Positions 32,430 through 44,699 of a stretch of 64,000 nt of DNA are shown here, one piece after another (the first letter of the stretch is position 1; the number at the start of each line of letters is the position of its first letter). The stretch is from assembly GCA_016801885.1 (NCBI GenBank), contig CM028905.1, forward strand, positions 11,746,706-11,810,705, written 5' to 3'. The notes under the pieces are model-generated. The model saw only the letters and a list, made by a program, of their open reading frames with translations. It made no database searches and was not told where the DNA came from. This DNA is from Toxotes chatareus (taxonomy: Eukaryota; Chordata; Actinopteri; Toxotidae). A program made the position numbers and the translations under genes.

Positions 32430-34215
32430 AGAGTTACTGGCGTGCGGAGTGGTGTAGCAACAGAGGTGATAAAGTTGCATTTTTGGTGCTGTGAGCTGCT
32501 TTTCATGGGCAAAACACATGTCACAATTTGTAAAAAGCCCTTCAGAACCTGAAGTATCTATTGTTGCAAGGGTGACAAATGTATAGTCCTTGCATTTGGA
32601 GATGAAAAGTTTCCTCTATTATGTTTCACTATCTTTTTCTTTTTTTTTTAACTGGCAAAGTAACTCACTGAAACAAATCTGTCTTTGAAGGGAGTGTCCT
32701 GGTCAAGATACCAGCAGAATATGGAACACAGAAGTTACAAAACATAACAGAGACTTATACAAGTGAAATCTGAAACTGTTCAGTGCTGAAGTGATTATAT
32801 GTAAACGCAGAATATGTGAAGAATTTATGTTTAGGATTTATACTCTGACCTCTGAACTAGCTTTTGGCTTTGCTTCATAAAATTGATAAATAAAATCATA
32901 AAATAGATATGGTATCCTACAAAAAAAAGAGTTGAAAGATTTGTTTAGGGAACAGCATTATATGCTAAAACTGTGGTGCTAAAACTTTGCTGTACTCTAA
33001 AAAAAAACAACAAAAAACCTACAAACCTGCCCCTACCTTCACGCATCTGGTGCTTAAAAGGGCACATTTAAAATGTGGATGTTTGGTTGTTACATGGAAA
33101 AAAAATAAATAAATATCATAAAATATCCAGACGAGTAAAAGGCAGTGAAGAAGAGTGCATGTAATATTACTGTAAAGAATCTGTGTCTAAGGGGAACTGA
33201 CAGCTGACTGATAGCGATAAGCTGATAGTTACAAAGTGACTTGGCAAATACAGAAACAAATTGAAGCTGGAATTAAAACCAAGAATGGACTTGAGCACTG
33301 CAGCCCTGTACAAATCAAGGGGAACTGTTTTTGAAGTGGGCAAATAGAGTTATATGTCTAAACTAAACATGGTCCATTTAAAGGGACCAGCAAACACAAC
33401 GGTTCTTATATCTTACGTGGATGAGACACTGTACAGAGCATAAACACTGGTTTCCCTGTTCAAATCCAGAAACCACTGTATCACTTTTAGTCTCTACTTG
33501 TAAGAAAACTTACTTCATCAGCCCACAGATCACATCAAAAGAATCGCATAACCATGTCCCTGCACACCATTTTCACCAGGAAGTACCCGTTTACCCTTCT
33601 CTAACCCGTGCACACATCTACCTCTCCCTCTCTTCAATCTTCCTTCTTCCCTCCATCTGACTGGCAACTCCTTCCCTCTTTCCGTCTCTCTTCCCTCAGG
33701 TGCCGTATTACCATAATGGCTTCTTGTGACGGTGATGTACTAAGCAGCAGTATGGAAATGCAACATGCCACAGCGCACATTATCAGAGCTGAATGCATTA
33801 GGTGTCGTTTGTGTGAGTATACAGCTGTGCGGTCATTATGTGTTAAACTGAGGAGGGAGGGAGAGTGATGGTAAACTGTATTCCATTTACAGTGTAGTTA
33901 AGGTATTCTGCAGCCTGCGTGCAAAGAGGAGCGAGGATTAACAGGGAGATGAAAATAGGGAATGAAAATGGCCTCTTGTTATTCTTTTTTTTGAACTCAT
34001 ACGGTATTCACTGCTGAACAGTTGTGGCATGTTTAGCCACTGAACTGAGGCAGGTCTGCGTGTGATGGCACGACCTTCATGTAAATCTGCTCATAATCAT
34101 GACAGATGTAGATGGTTGCAGTAAGAAAATAGATGGCATGATATGATTGTGTGCTCTCTCCCTAAACTGTCCCCACTCTGAATTTTTACCCAGGCTCTAC
34201 AGATGGCAGTGTCTG
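32430..34215. other. intergenic sequence with no supported gene
   Basis: AT-rich, with A-runs near 33001 and 33100. A complex patch at 33700-33900 (CCGTATTACCATAATGGC and following) has conserved-element texture but no firm evidence. Confidence 0.7.
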
Positions 34216-34230
34216 TTGGCCTGCCACTAC

Positions 34231-34345
34231 TTTGGTCCAGACTGAAATATCTCAACAAATATTGGATGAATTGTAATGAAATTTTGTACACACATTCATG
34301 GTGCCCAATCCTGACAACGGTCTCACACTAGTCCACTGATTGACA
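34231..34345 (+). repeat. dispersed repeat family A, copy 2
   Basis: TTTGGTCCAGACTGAAATAT, TCTCAACAAATATTGGATG and ACACATTCATGGTGCCC align with 16504-16580 in the same orientation. The copy is truncated earlier on its right side. Confidence 0.65.
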
Positions 34346-36940
34346 GCAAAGACAGTCAGCAAGAAGACTGATAGCAAGTTCGTAAATCAAAAACCAAAGT
34401 TCAGTGTATTCACTGCTACTTTTAATGTATATGTACACACCCTAAAACTCAGGACCGAAAAAACTGTATCTGGATATGAAAAACTTTGTGTCTCTTACAC
34501 GAGCCAAACCCTTGAGCACCAAAACTTTTTTACTCTCCACTCCTTTCTTTAATCTCTGCTTTTTGAAAATCTGCATTATTTTTCTATATTTTTGTTGTAA
34601 ATTCTGCTTTATCAATAAAGTTAATAAGTAAACATAAATGTAAAACAAGGTAGCATTTAAAATACTTAGAAAAAAAAAAAAAAGTTGCCAGGAAGGAAAT
34701 ACATCCAATGCATTTGTTAAAGTTCAAGAATGCACACAGCATGTTTTGGATAGTAACACTGAATGTATAACTTTCATGTGTTTACAAGAATAATCCACAG
34801 GGCACTGTTAATTAAAAAAAAAAAAATCTCATTCTGCACCATCGTTTCAAAATTTTTTATGATCAAATATCTGCACAGCTAATGACATCCCCATCAGCCT
34901 CAGACATAATTTGTCAATTTGCACTAAACAGAAAACGTTAACATGTTAAAATGCTAAACAAACATCGGAGATGCTAAACATTTTAAGCATTGTCATCATT
35001 ATCGTTAGCAACCACATACAGTACGGCCTCACAGAGCTGCCAGCATGGCTGAAGACTCTGCCTTTTTACTAAATGCATGAGCGTGACATGCATGAGCTGT
35101 GTGCATTACCAGTGGCACACTAACCCCAACTCATTTCCATTAGCTGATTGTTGTTCATTTCCCCTCTCCTCTGGTTGTGAGTTCACTGGAAAGGATTCAG
35201 ACAGATTTAATGGTAAATCCTCCACTTTGTCCCAAATAAGGACACCAGGCTAATCACTGAGGTTTCAGCAATAATCAGTTTTTATTTTCCATCGCTGAAA
35301 CATTTTACCTCTTTTGTGTTGCTTTCTGTATTGATGACTTTCTGCTTCCTCTTTCTAAGAAAACTGACCTCGTCTCTCTCTTATTTCCTCCCGTGCGTGT
35401 TTGTATATGTGTGTTGCAGCAGGTGTGAGTGTGTGGTCTGAGGTTCGTCTCTTTCCTGCAGTGAGACCCTGGGATGAGTCACTGTGTTGCCGTGGGGACA
35501 CTGCCATCCTCATAAATATAGCAAACCCTAAAGTGCAGAAAAATGTTCCTGTTTGAAACTGGGCAAAAAAAACTGAAGGGAAAAATATGTATGTATATGA
35601 ATATTTCAGTTTTTATATAAGCTCTGGGAGACTCTGACAGCCTGTTGTGGAAACATTGTAAGCCAATTAAAAATAAGGTTTATTTTAATGTACACTTTTG
35701 ATAAGTGTAGATGCACAGGATGAATTTGTGCAGGTAAGAAAAGTTTTTTTTTAAGAAAAAGACAGAGCTCAAAGTTCATACGAGTCACGGAGATGGTGTG
35801 CTTTTTTGTTAAATAAAAGTAAAGAGGGTGGGGGGAAAAAAGGAGAGTGTATCCGTGGGCATTGCTTCAGGGCATCACACTCTGAGTGCCAGACAGGGAG
35901 AGATAGAGAGAAAGACAGAGGAGTAGAGGAGCATCCTGTCACCTATCAATCTCTCCTCTTCAGGTTTTATTTATTTTACAGTTTTTTTCATTCTCCTGTT
36001 TACACAAATTGTTTTTCCTTCAACCTCTCTGCTTTTCAAATTATGCACTTCTCACTGTGAATGCGTGCTATTGTTGTGGAAACTCGAGAGACGGGACAAC
36101 GAGGGCCCCGAAACTGCAAATCTCTTGTTTTTGTATTCAGCCTGTCAAAGTTATCGCTGTCAGTTTTCATTTACTGTACAATAACAGTAGAGTTTATGCC
36201 TGTATTAGTGCAAGTGAAATGTGTGTTTACAACTGTATGCTCTCTCTTTCAAGTGTCTCTGTGCCTCTGCCACCATTTTTCCCTGCGCTTGAAATTATTT
36301 GTTGTATCCCGACAGAACAGATGATGGAAATCAGTTTCTGCAGCACTAACTCTCGGTGATTCACGCTAACCACAGCCTCAGAAACGCTTGCACAATCGCA
36401 TTTCCGCCAAACTGGGTGAGAAAGTCAAGAATTCATTTATAGTCTCTACCCACTCAATCCTTTTCACAGTCCCCAGGGACTCTGAAAAGATCACCAGTCA
36501 GTCAGTCACAGGGCCATCACAGAAAGACAAACACTCTCTCACACTCATATTCACGTGCAGACAACATTTCTCATAGTGTGGGAGGGAAGCAGAGCATTAC
36601 GAGGAAGCCCATACAAACACCACACAGCTGAGCAGCCATGACGCCTTTACGAGTGAATATAATTTTTTATTAAATCAGTTAATAACTATATGCCTGGTTT
36701 TCAGATCAGAACAGACCAGAAAAGCACCCTGCTCTCTGCTGTTATTTTCTTGCTGTTACCAGCAGGATATTTTTCATCCGGTGACACTTTAATGAAGCTT
36801 TTGGTTTGTTGGCTGCATTGTGCTGCCCAGCACCTGCCTGACATCAGAGAAGGACTTGTTAAATGCATCAGCCTAGTGGCACTGTTAAGTTGCAGTTGCA
36901 GTTCATGGTCTGCACCTTAAAACCCAAGGCCACCAGGGCG
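34346..36940. other. intergenic sequence with no supported gene
   Basis: AT-rich. A poly-A run ends an A/T-rich block at 34671-34684, with AATAAA upstream, which could be a retroposed 3' end. No open frame supports this. A complex patch lies at 35130-35300. Confidence 0.65.
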
Positions 36941-36949
36941 CCTCAGTGT

Positions 36950-37690
36950 TAAAGGACTGGTTCAGCATTTTGGGAATTATATGTATTATTATACGGCTTT
37001 CTCTAAAATCATTATGTCTTCTATTATTTATTTTTATAGAAGCAAAACAAAACAACAGGTGACTTAACATAGACAGATGTGACAGAACACATACAGCGGG
37101 GAAAAGAATTGCATTTCAGAAACTCAGGCAGAGGACAGGGCATAAGTGCAAGATGGATGTTGACATGCCGCATAAATTTGTGCGTGCGTGGTTGAAACAG
37201 ATTTCCCTTCACTGAAATGAAAGTATGTACAATGTGACAAAAAATAGATAAATAAAATTTGAAAAAGGAAAGAAAACAAAAAAGACAAAAGTGGATAAAG
37301 TGTTATAATAATAATAATAATACAGTTTAGAAATTTACTTTCTGGACTCTTCTTGTCACTGTGAGGCTGCCAGGCAACCAATGGAGATGCTGCCCAGCCA
37401 AGAAATAATCTGGCACACACTCTACCCCCTGAAAAATCACAACGTGATGTGTCAGTTTTACACTTTGTATGGATTAAATAAGATATGAAATCTTAATTAG
37501 TCCATTACAGGTGCTGGTAAGCAGATTTTGTTACCTTTGGACAGAGCCAGGCTAGCTGCTTCCCCCTGTTTCCAGTCTTTGTGCTAAGCTAAGCTAACAG
37601 TAGTTTCATACTTACCACACAGATATGAGAGTGGTATCAACAGCTAAATAAATAAATATAAAATGTGAAAAAAAAGCTGCATTACAGTCC
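36950..37690. mobile_element. dispersed teleost-type repeat, two separated portions
   Basis: The left portion contains TTAAAGGACTGGTTCAGCAT and TTTTGGGAA (36950-36980). The right portion contains GACAGAGCCAGGCTAGCTGC, TTTCCAGTCTTTGTGC, TAAGCTAAGCTAAC and GAGAGTGGTATCAA (about 37540-37640). I recall these words, in this order, as one common teleost interspersed element. The middle (37000-37500) does not resemble it as I remember it, so an insertion or a second element may separate the portions. The right terminus is not recognisable. Confidence 0.55.
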
Positions 37691-38142
37691 CGTGTCGCCC
37701 AACATCTCTCTGGCATCACAGCAGGTCTTTTTAAAGGCATCTTACAAACATAAGTCAAAAATCAGGCCAATGACATTGGCAAGACTTAAGGTTTTAGTAG
37801 TAGTGCCGCAATAAATTAAAACATTTTTTTGATACTGAGTTTCTTCTAAACTAGCAAGAGGAAAGAGGGATATTATTTGAACAATACTCTTTGTCAGGGC
37901 TAAATTTTTACAAAACCATCATAAAGCTCACCCCTTTTTCCCTGGTTGTTGAGGAGCTGCTGGTGTCTGCCTTCTCCAGCTTGTTGGACTGAGTGGGACA
38001 GATGGAGGAATCCCTTTCTCACTGCCCACTCCTGCTTCAGCTTTCATCCCCTGGGGGGACTCACATCTCCCTCAACACAGAGGTGTTTTCAAATTAAATA
38101 CTATCTAATGAACTGGAAAACTTGCCCCCCCCCCGCTGTTCA

Positions 38143-38170
38143 TGTGTGTGTGTGTGTGTGTGTGTGTGTG
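38143..38170. repeat. (TG)n microsatellite
   Basis: Uninterrupted TG run. Confidence 0.96.
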
Positions 38171-38299
38171 GCGTACATACTGGGGAGATGCTGGAGAGCG
38201 GGGACGGGAAAATGAAAGGAAAACTGTGTGAGATTAAAAGAGAGAGGTATTTGCATTGCAATCTAGTGATTGCACAGCCTGTGTGTGGCATCATGAAGC

Positions 38300-38425
38300 G
38301 TGTGTTCGTTAATTGTATATCTCTGCAGTTCTAATTGCTTTAATTCCCTGTAATTAATCAGTAATTGCAGTGAGGAGCCACGCACAGCTTCGCTCTGAAG
38401 GCAAAAGAACTTTTCAATATGGAGT
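38300..38425. promoter_or_regulatory. candidate conserved non-coding element rich in homeodomain cores
   Basis: TTCGTTAATTG, TCTAATTGCTTTAATTCC and TGTAATTAATCAGTAATTGC occur within about 70 bases of complex sequence that then turns GC-richer. Five or more TAAT cores on both strands make this one of the clearest regulatory candidates in the window. Conservation is untested. Confidence 0.4.
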
Positions 38426-38482
38426 ACATAAATATAGATGAGAGAAAGGAACCGATGGAGATGGTGTGGAAACAGAGACGAA

Positions 38483-38508
38483 AGGAAAGAAAGAAAGAAA
38501 GAAAGAAC
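38483..38508. repeat. (AAAG)n microsatellite
   Basis: GGAAAGAAAGAAAGAAAG run. Confidence 0.9.
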
Positions 38509-39190
38509 GCAAAAAAGAAAGACAGAGAACCTACTATATTTAGTCTTCTTTTAAAGGCCTGAGCATTGAAATATATGTCCGGGTCTCATTTCTCATTAAT
38601 GTATTCTGGTACAAATGAAAATGAGAGATTACGGGTAAAAGTGGAGCAGTCCCTACAGACTCACAGCAGTGCTGCAAATAAATCCCCACAACTCAGAGGA
38701 AAACTGCAGAGACACTTGACGGTTTGTCCACAAAGTAGCGACACTGTTGAGGCAACATTTTACTGCACCTCCTGTCTGAGATCTCGGAGGTTCATGTGTT
38801 TGTGTCTTTTTCTATTTTACTTGTTCAAAAGTCTCTGCATCTTTTTGTGTGTACAGATGGGAAGGGTGTGGCAGAGAGATTCCTGTCCCATCAGCCCACC
38901 AGAGAACAGGACTGAAAGGAGAATCCCTCCCACTCAATATACTGTTGCAAGGTAATCCCCTCCTCTGTCTCTCTCTTGCTGTGTCCCTCTCTCTTTCTTG
39001 CTCTCTCTACGTCCTCCAAGCCCTCACGTCCTACCTCACCCTGCCCCCTCATTAATTCCCAGTTAAGACAGCAGCCCACCCACCCACACTCCTCCTTATT
39101 GCACATATTGCACATAAATGCTTTTTCTGGTCAGACTTTTAATTTACAGAGGTTTGAGCTGAGGCTAGCAGACTCACTGAACTGTGTTAA

Positions 39191-39236
39191 TGTGTGCGTG
39201 CGTGTATGTATGTGTGTGTGTGTGTGTGTGTGTGTG
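39191..39236. repeat. (TG)n microsatellite
   Basis: A TGTGTGCGTGCG lead-in followed by a pure TG run. Confidence 0.95.
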
Positions 39237-39754
39237 CGCACGTGGGGGAGTATGCGTATGTTGTATAATGATCACTTCTCTGTTCCTTTCCCCAACCCTG
39301 GATGAAAGCAAACCTTTGTCATTGTCGATCGTTTTTTAAATGAGAATCAGTGGCTGGTCTTCGGTGACCTGCTGCGCCCCTCCGTCCTCCTCTGGCTTCT
39401 ATCTGCCCCCTTACACCCCACCCCACCCACACCCACCTCATAAATGGCCCCGGCTTCCTCATAACAAGCTGGATTCTCATAGATCTCCATCAATTTGTGT
39501 CACACCAGGGATTCCCTGAACAAAGATGCCTTTGCCACATCACCCACAACATCTATGCATTATTAAGGCTAGAAAAACAGGCTGCAAAGTGTCTGCCAAA
39601 GTCCTAGTTACAGAGCTAAAAGATACAAAGCAGAGCGAGAAACAGGAAGACGAAGCAGACAGAAAGACAGAGGGAGAAAGAGAGAGACTAATGATAAAAG
39701 ACTAACATTTTAAATGCCAAATGTGGCCATGCATTCCTCAGTATGTTAGTGATG

Positions 39755-40480
39755 TGACTGTTAAGCAGAAAGCTTCCTCCGCGGCTCTCTATACTGTGTT
39801 CGTTCATTAAAGAGATTTCCCAAGATGCAGCTCATCCACGAACAGCTCACATCAGCGTGTGCATGGCGAGGCTTGCGTTGATCTCTAAATGGTAGCACAA
39901 TACTATTAAAATGCGGCATGTCAAAAGGCCCTATGCCGGATAAAGGACATTTAAGCTGCCACATGCTCAGCTCCTTAGAGTCCTCAGAGCATGCTGCTCT
40001 GCACAGTTCACACTTACACCAGGTGCTATACATATTAACTGATCCATCGCGCGTCCAGACAGGACAATTAAAATAAAACAACATGACATGTAACCTGAAA
40101 ATTCACCTTTAAACTTAATTTATGATGTCACGATCTTTGACAAATCACACATGATTTATGAGCAGGAGCCTCTCTCTGTGGCACATTTACAAACTGGACA
40201 ATCAGGCTCTAATTTGGGATTTAATTAAAGGAGGTCAGCGTAAAGAAGCTCCACTGACAAAAAAATGAAGGATACGTTAACTTAGAGAATGCTTCACTGA
40301 GTATTTAGCCACTAATGAGTTTCATTTAACTGCGGCACTGAAAGGTCATGAACCTCAACGTGGGTCCACTTGACCATAAAATCACTGTACAGGCTCATTG
40401 TCAACCACTGTGGACATCCCGGATTAATAACAAAGCCACAGAGAGGAGTAGGCAACATTACACCATGAGATAAAAAAAAC
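39755..40480. promoter_or_regulatory. candidate regulatory block
   Basis: About 700 bp of complex, non-repetitive sequence carries GGGATTTAATTAAAGG, CTTAATTTATGATGTCACG and AGGTCATGAACCT, the last a near-palindrome of AGGTCA half-sites. The open frame 39761-40084 on the minus strand has no recognisable domain. Confidence 0.25.
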
Positions 40481-40820
40481 AAAACATGTGACTCACAGTG
40501 AATGACAGTGAAGTTCCCCTAGTCTTAATGAAACTCAAACCGCTGTTTCCATAAACCTTAACTCAGTACCTATTTTAACTCAAATCATCGACTTTCCCTA
40601 AATCTAACCAAATGTCAAAAGCAGAACTGTCACAGCATAAAGAGAGATTTACAGATTTATGGTTCAACAGTGATTTGAAAGGGTTTTGGAGGCCACTGAC
40701 AAATGATGCTTTCCTGCCAATAAGTGCATTGGATCAGAAAACACCTCTATGTGCTGTTCCAGGGGACCAAGACAAACAACATATTTTGTTTTTTAATTTG
40801 GAGGAGTTGTTAATGGGTTG

Positions 40821-40832
40821 TTATCATGATAA
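40821..40832. promoter_or_regulatory. palindromic double GATA site
   Basis: TTATCATGATAA is a perfect 12-bp palindrome placing two GATA cores in inverted orientation, preceded by GGAGTTGTTAATGGGTTG. Confidence 0.5.
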
Positions 40833-41277
40833 TACACCCTGTTGGCTATTACCCTTGCTCTCCCTCCCACCCCCACTGGTCTGGCCCTGCCGGCACACAC
40901 GCAAACACACAACTTCCCGAGATCACAGTGCACCTTTACCTTCTCAACAGTCGCAGTAATGAGATCAAACTTGCTCGGTGAAACCCAACCTTTGTTTTAT
41001 CCGATGGAGGCATGAAATGAGATTCTATTAATACCCACAGCCCAATTGGGCTGGCTGGCTGACTCCCAACGGAGGCAGCACTGAAAAGGTTAGGTGCGGC
41101 AATTACGCAGGTGGAGTTGCAGAGGAGATGGGGGTGAGGAGGAGATGATTCTGCCTTGATCACTGGCTCTGAACAAGGTGTTATCAGCTGCAGCAGAGAG
41201 AGGGGGAGAGAGAGAGGGAAGGTGGGATGGCTGCCAGAACGGCGTTAATGACTCGCCTTGTTTTTTGAAGCGAGGAG

Positions 41278-41295
41278 TTGCCTTTTCAAAGGCAA
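41278..41295. repeat. perfect inverted repeat, 8-bp arms
   Basis: TTGCCTTT, spacer TC, AAAGGCAA. It sits in complex sequence after CGGCGTTAATGACTCGCC and before GGCAATTAGAG. Confidence 0.9.
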
Positions 41296-41796
41296 GGCAA
41301 TTAGAGGGGGACTTGTTCTGTTGTGCTTGGGCTACTGCAGTGACTTAGTAAGGCTGTCACCTACTGGCCAATCAATGCCGGACAGGAGGGACTGGTGAAA
41401 TACTAACACACACACAGTGACATGACGTAAGGGCTGTGCTACACAACTGCAACTATACATAATCTGTCCTACCTTTTCTGTGCAAAAACTCTCTTTAAAC
41501 ACGCATTCCCGCCTTCTCATCTCCTAACAAAGACGACACACGCACGTTAGTGTTTGAGTGAGCGAGCGCAGGGTGACATGCATGCAGTATAGTTATTATA
41601 CATCTGAGTGCTTTACATGGCAGCCGCACACTGTACGTAAAGCTCAGGTGACACAGATAATTGGAACCCTTCAAATCTCATTATACTGCCTTGCTCAAAA
41701 GAAAAGAGAAAACATGGAGAAATTTGCCCCCATTCTCATTCCCCAACCTCTCTTTTTGTCTCTTTGGATTATCCGGTAGCGCAGCAACACACCCAC

Positions 41797-41940
41797 CATT
41801 AGTTTGCTGCTGCTGCTGACCCCAGTCATTCATTTAATTGGCTGTTAATTGCTATTCTCTCTACAAGACACAATGTATATGTGGAGCTATATTTAGGCTC
41901 GCCCCTCGATGGCTCTTCATGCTAAATTACAACTTTCAGC
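41797..41940. promoter_or_regulatory. candidate conserved non-coding element
   Basis: CATTCATTTAATTGGCTG, TTAATTGCTATTC and GAGCTATATTTAGGCTC words follow a short (CTG)n run. Confidence 0.35.
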
Positions 41941-43107
41941 CAGGCGCTGAAGGGCCCCATTGTGGCCTGTCGTTCTCCCCCTCTGTGACTGACTGACAGG
42001 CTAGGGAAGGGGGGAGACATCCCTCCCTCCTTCTCTTCTTCGCTCCTTCCCTCTTTCTATTAGTTGCTGTACTGTAGAGTCTGACACCTGGATCAGGCTG
42101 CTTGTCACTCCCTCTGTCCTCATCTGTTTGACACAACAGCAGCAACTATTCATCTGTTGCCAGGGACGTCTGAGGACGTCACCCAGTCTACATCAGTTTC
42201 TCATCAACTTCTGTCTGCTGTGCTATTTGCAGAGGGAAAGACGATGTTTTCATTTGGCAGATTTTACAACGTGGCCTGTGAAAAGGCTAATTTCTCTGCA
42301 TCCGTGTCACTCGTTCTCTTTTATTTCCGTAGAACATCTCCATGAACGATTTTCACAGAACATCAAAGTTAAATTCCTAAAACTAATTTACTTTTTGCAT
42401 TTCTCCACCCTCCCTGCATGTCCATATTAGCAAAACAGAGCAGACCAGCTGCATCTGACTCATGTAGGACTGCAACCCACACACACACAAACACACACAG
42501 ACAGGAATGTTTGTGACACAGATGTGAGTTTGATGGATGACATGGGCCAACTGCTGTCGTCATCCGGTGGAAATCCCGGATTACTCAGTCCCCCACCCCG
42601 ACTCATCTCATTTGTCCCTCTCTCCCCTCTGTCCATATCTCCTCTGTCTCCCTTTCTGTCTGTGTCTTTTTCTCACCAGCAGGACAAGCAGAACCACCGT
42701 GTGTCCAGGTTAGACAAAGACGGGAGGTTAGAATGAGGGAACCTGTAGAGAGGAGGAGAAGGAGGAGGAGGGGGCAGGGGGCTGATTTATGGCTCTGACT
42801 TTTCATTTGTAATACCCTGATTATCTCTGGGGAGCTGGGTGGGAGGGCAGTGGAGTAAAGGGGTGGAGGCCTGATGCTGGTGAGAGGCCTGAGCAGCTTA
42901 ATAATGTGTACATGGCCACAGCAGCGGTGGGACATAAGGCAACAAAAATGCAGCCCTCTTAAAATGAGACGGGGAGACACCAGGGCAGTGCAAACCTCTT
43001 GTTTCAGCAGATTCAGTTGTGCGAGTCTTTGATTTCACCTGCTAGCCACTTTTGTTCCCTGTCATGTTTTTGTCATTATTAAGCATCTCGGCACCTTTTT
43101 TTTCTGT

Positions 43108-43129
43108 CTTTCTTTTTTTTTTTTTTTTG
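43108..43129. repeat. poly-T run
   Basis: CTTTC followed by an uninterrupted T run. Confidence 0.95.
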
Positions 43130-43734
43130 ATAGAGATTGTAGGTGATAAAGACTTCAAATGAATATGCACTTGATTTGAATTTCTCCCTTTTGCTTTGCA
43201 GGATGTGAATCCGGTGAGACAGACAGTGATGAGATAATTAGTGCAAAGTCTCTCCTAATGACAACTGCTAACATTAGTTACAAGTCCCACAGACGCAGGT
43301 GTGTCATCGCGCAAACAGAGATTTATGCAGTTTGCAAAGTGAGATAATCTTCTCACTAGTTTCTTTAACTAAATAATCCAACCATCAGGACAAACTGTAT
43401 TATTGAAGTGATAATGCTACTTTTGCGTGAAATGTGACAGATGATGTCTCTTTCACACATAAAATGATTTTCAGTGGATGTGATCCCTCTCTGTTACAAT
43501 CATTTGCTCATTCTCTCTCTTTCATGCTGACACCAACACACATGCGCGTGCACGCAGCTGCCTGAACACACAAAGGTAAGCTCGGCCCTGGAAATAACAC
43601 CCTCATCATTGCCGCAATCGTCCTAATAATCATCATCATGAGATACACTGTTGTTATCGTAATCAGATCTGCGGCAGTACACAGCTTTAACAAAAATGCA
43701 GCATGACCCCTGCTTATAATGATTTGTACGGTTG

Positions 43735-43890
43735 TGCATGCACGTTAGCCCGGGAGTGCATATCCAGTTTTCACACGGTGCTATTATCCCAGCACATAAT
43801 ACCTTGCTGATTATCCATTCAACGAAGGCGTAGCTATCGTAACTGTTATGATAATAGCACGCGTGGCTGTGATAATCCACACACCGATGC
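43735..43890. promoter_or_regulatory. candidate element with TAATCC/GATA motifs
   Basis: GATTATCC (43809-43816), ATGATAATAGC and GATAATCC (43871-43878) occur within 75 bases, preceded by TGCTATTATCCC. The mix of GATA cores and one TAATCC core (bicoid/Otx type) suggests an enhancer. Confidence 0.35.
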
Positions 43891-43969
43891 TCTCTCCCTC
43901 TCTCTCTCTCTCAGATGCTAATGATGATAGTGGGTGGTCATACACACAAACAGCATTAGCCGGTGGGAA

Positions 43970-44215
43970 GCTTCTCCTGGTTCAGTGGTGAGCCAACTGA
44001 TCGGCACACTGCCGTCAAAATCCATTTGACCCCAGCCAGGGCTGAGGGGCGCCGGACACGCAGGCGAGAGGGCTGAGGTTGGGAGCTCACATGGCTCGTC
44101 GGCTCCTTCTTAGCCCTGCAGATCATATCACAAGTGCTGATTAGCTCATTTAGCTGGATTGATTAAGTTAAAAGAAGACACCTGTTTACCCTACGGCTTG
44201 CTAATATGTTGCCAT
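43970..44215. promoter_or_regulatory. candidate conserved non-coding element
   Basis: GTGCTGATTAGCTCATTTAG, CTGGATTGATTAAG and TTGCTAATATG lie in complex sequence next to a GC-rich stretch (44030-44095). Confidence 0.3.
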
Positions 44216-44335
44216 GACAACAGCCAAGGACCCAGTGTCTCGAACTCTGTCTGTCCTATCTCTCACTTTCTCCTTCCTCAATCTCTACTCTTACGACTCT
44301 GCTGGTGAGGCTCTCACTCTGGCTCTTCTTCTCAC

Positions 44336-44373
<38 letters not shown>
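44336..44373. repeat. (AC)n microsatellite
   Basis: Uninterrupted AC run. Confidence 0.97.
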
Positions 44374-44375
<2 letters not shown>

Positions 44376-44487
44376 TGTCTCTCCACAGAGTCCCTCCATC
44401 TGAAGTTGCTGAGGTAAGACGATCAGGTTTTCCACTCAGTGGAGCGAGAGCGCTCTCACCTCTTCCCCACGGTCCACCCAGCAGCAC

Positions 44488-44512
44488 CTGTGTGTGTGTA
44501 TATGTCTGTGTC

Positions 44513-44545
<33 letters not shown>

Positions 44546-44558
44546 CTGTGTCTCTGTG
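44488..44558. repeat. interrupted (TG)n microsatellite
   Basis: TG run with ATATGTC, TCTG and TTTG interruptions. Confidence 0.93.
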
Positions 44559-44699
44559 CGACATTTTGGGTCCAAAGTGGAGGAGGCTAAAGCGCACAGG
44601 TGCAGTTCACATGTCAATAAACCATCTGAGGATGTGGAAGGTATAAAGTTCTTGGCTGGTGGATCACCGGTCAGATTTTTCATCTAAACAGCTGCAAAC

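Noticed and set aside
34590..34690. Processed pseudogene or LINE 3' end (AATAAA followed by poly-A)
   Set aside because: No upstream coding similarity and no target duplication were found.
40612..40959. 115-codon plus-strand frame
   Set aside because: No recognisable domain; its second half is a pyrimidine-rich stretch, and regulatory motifs explain the first half better.
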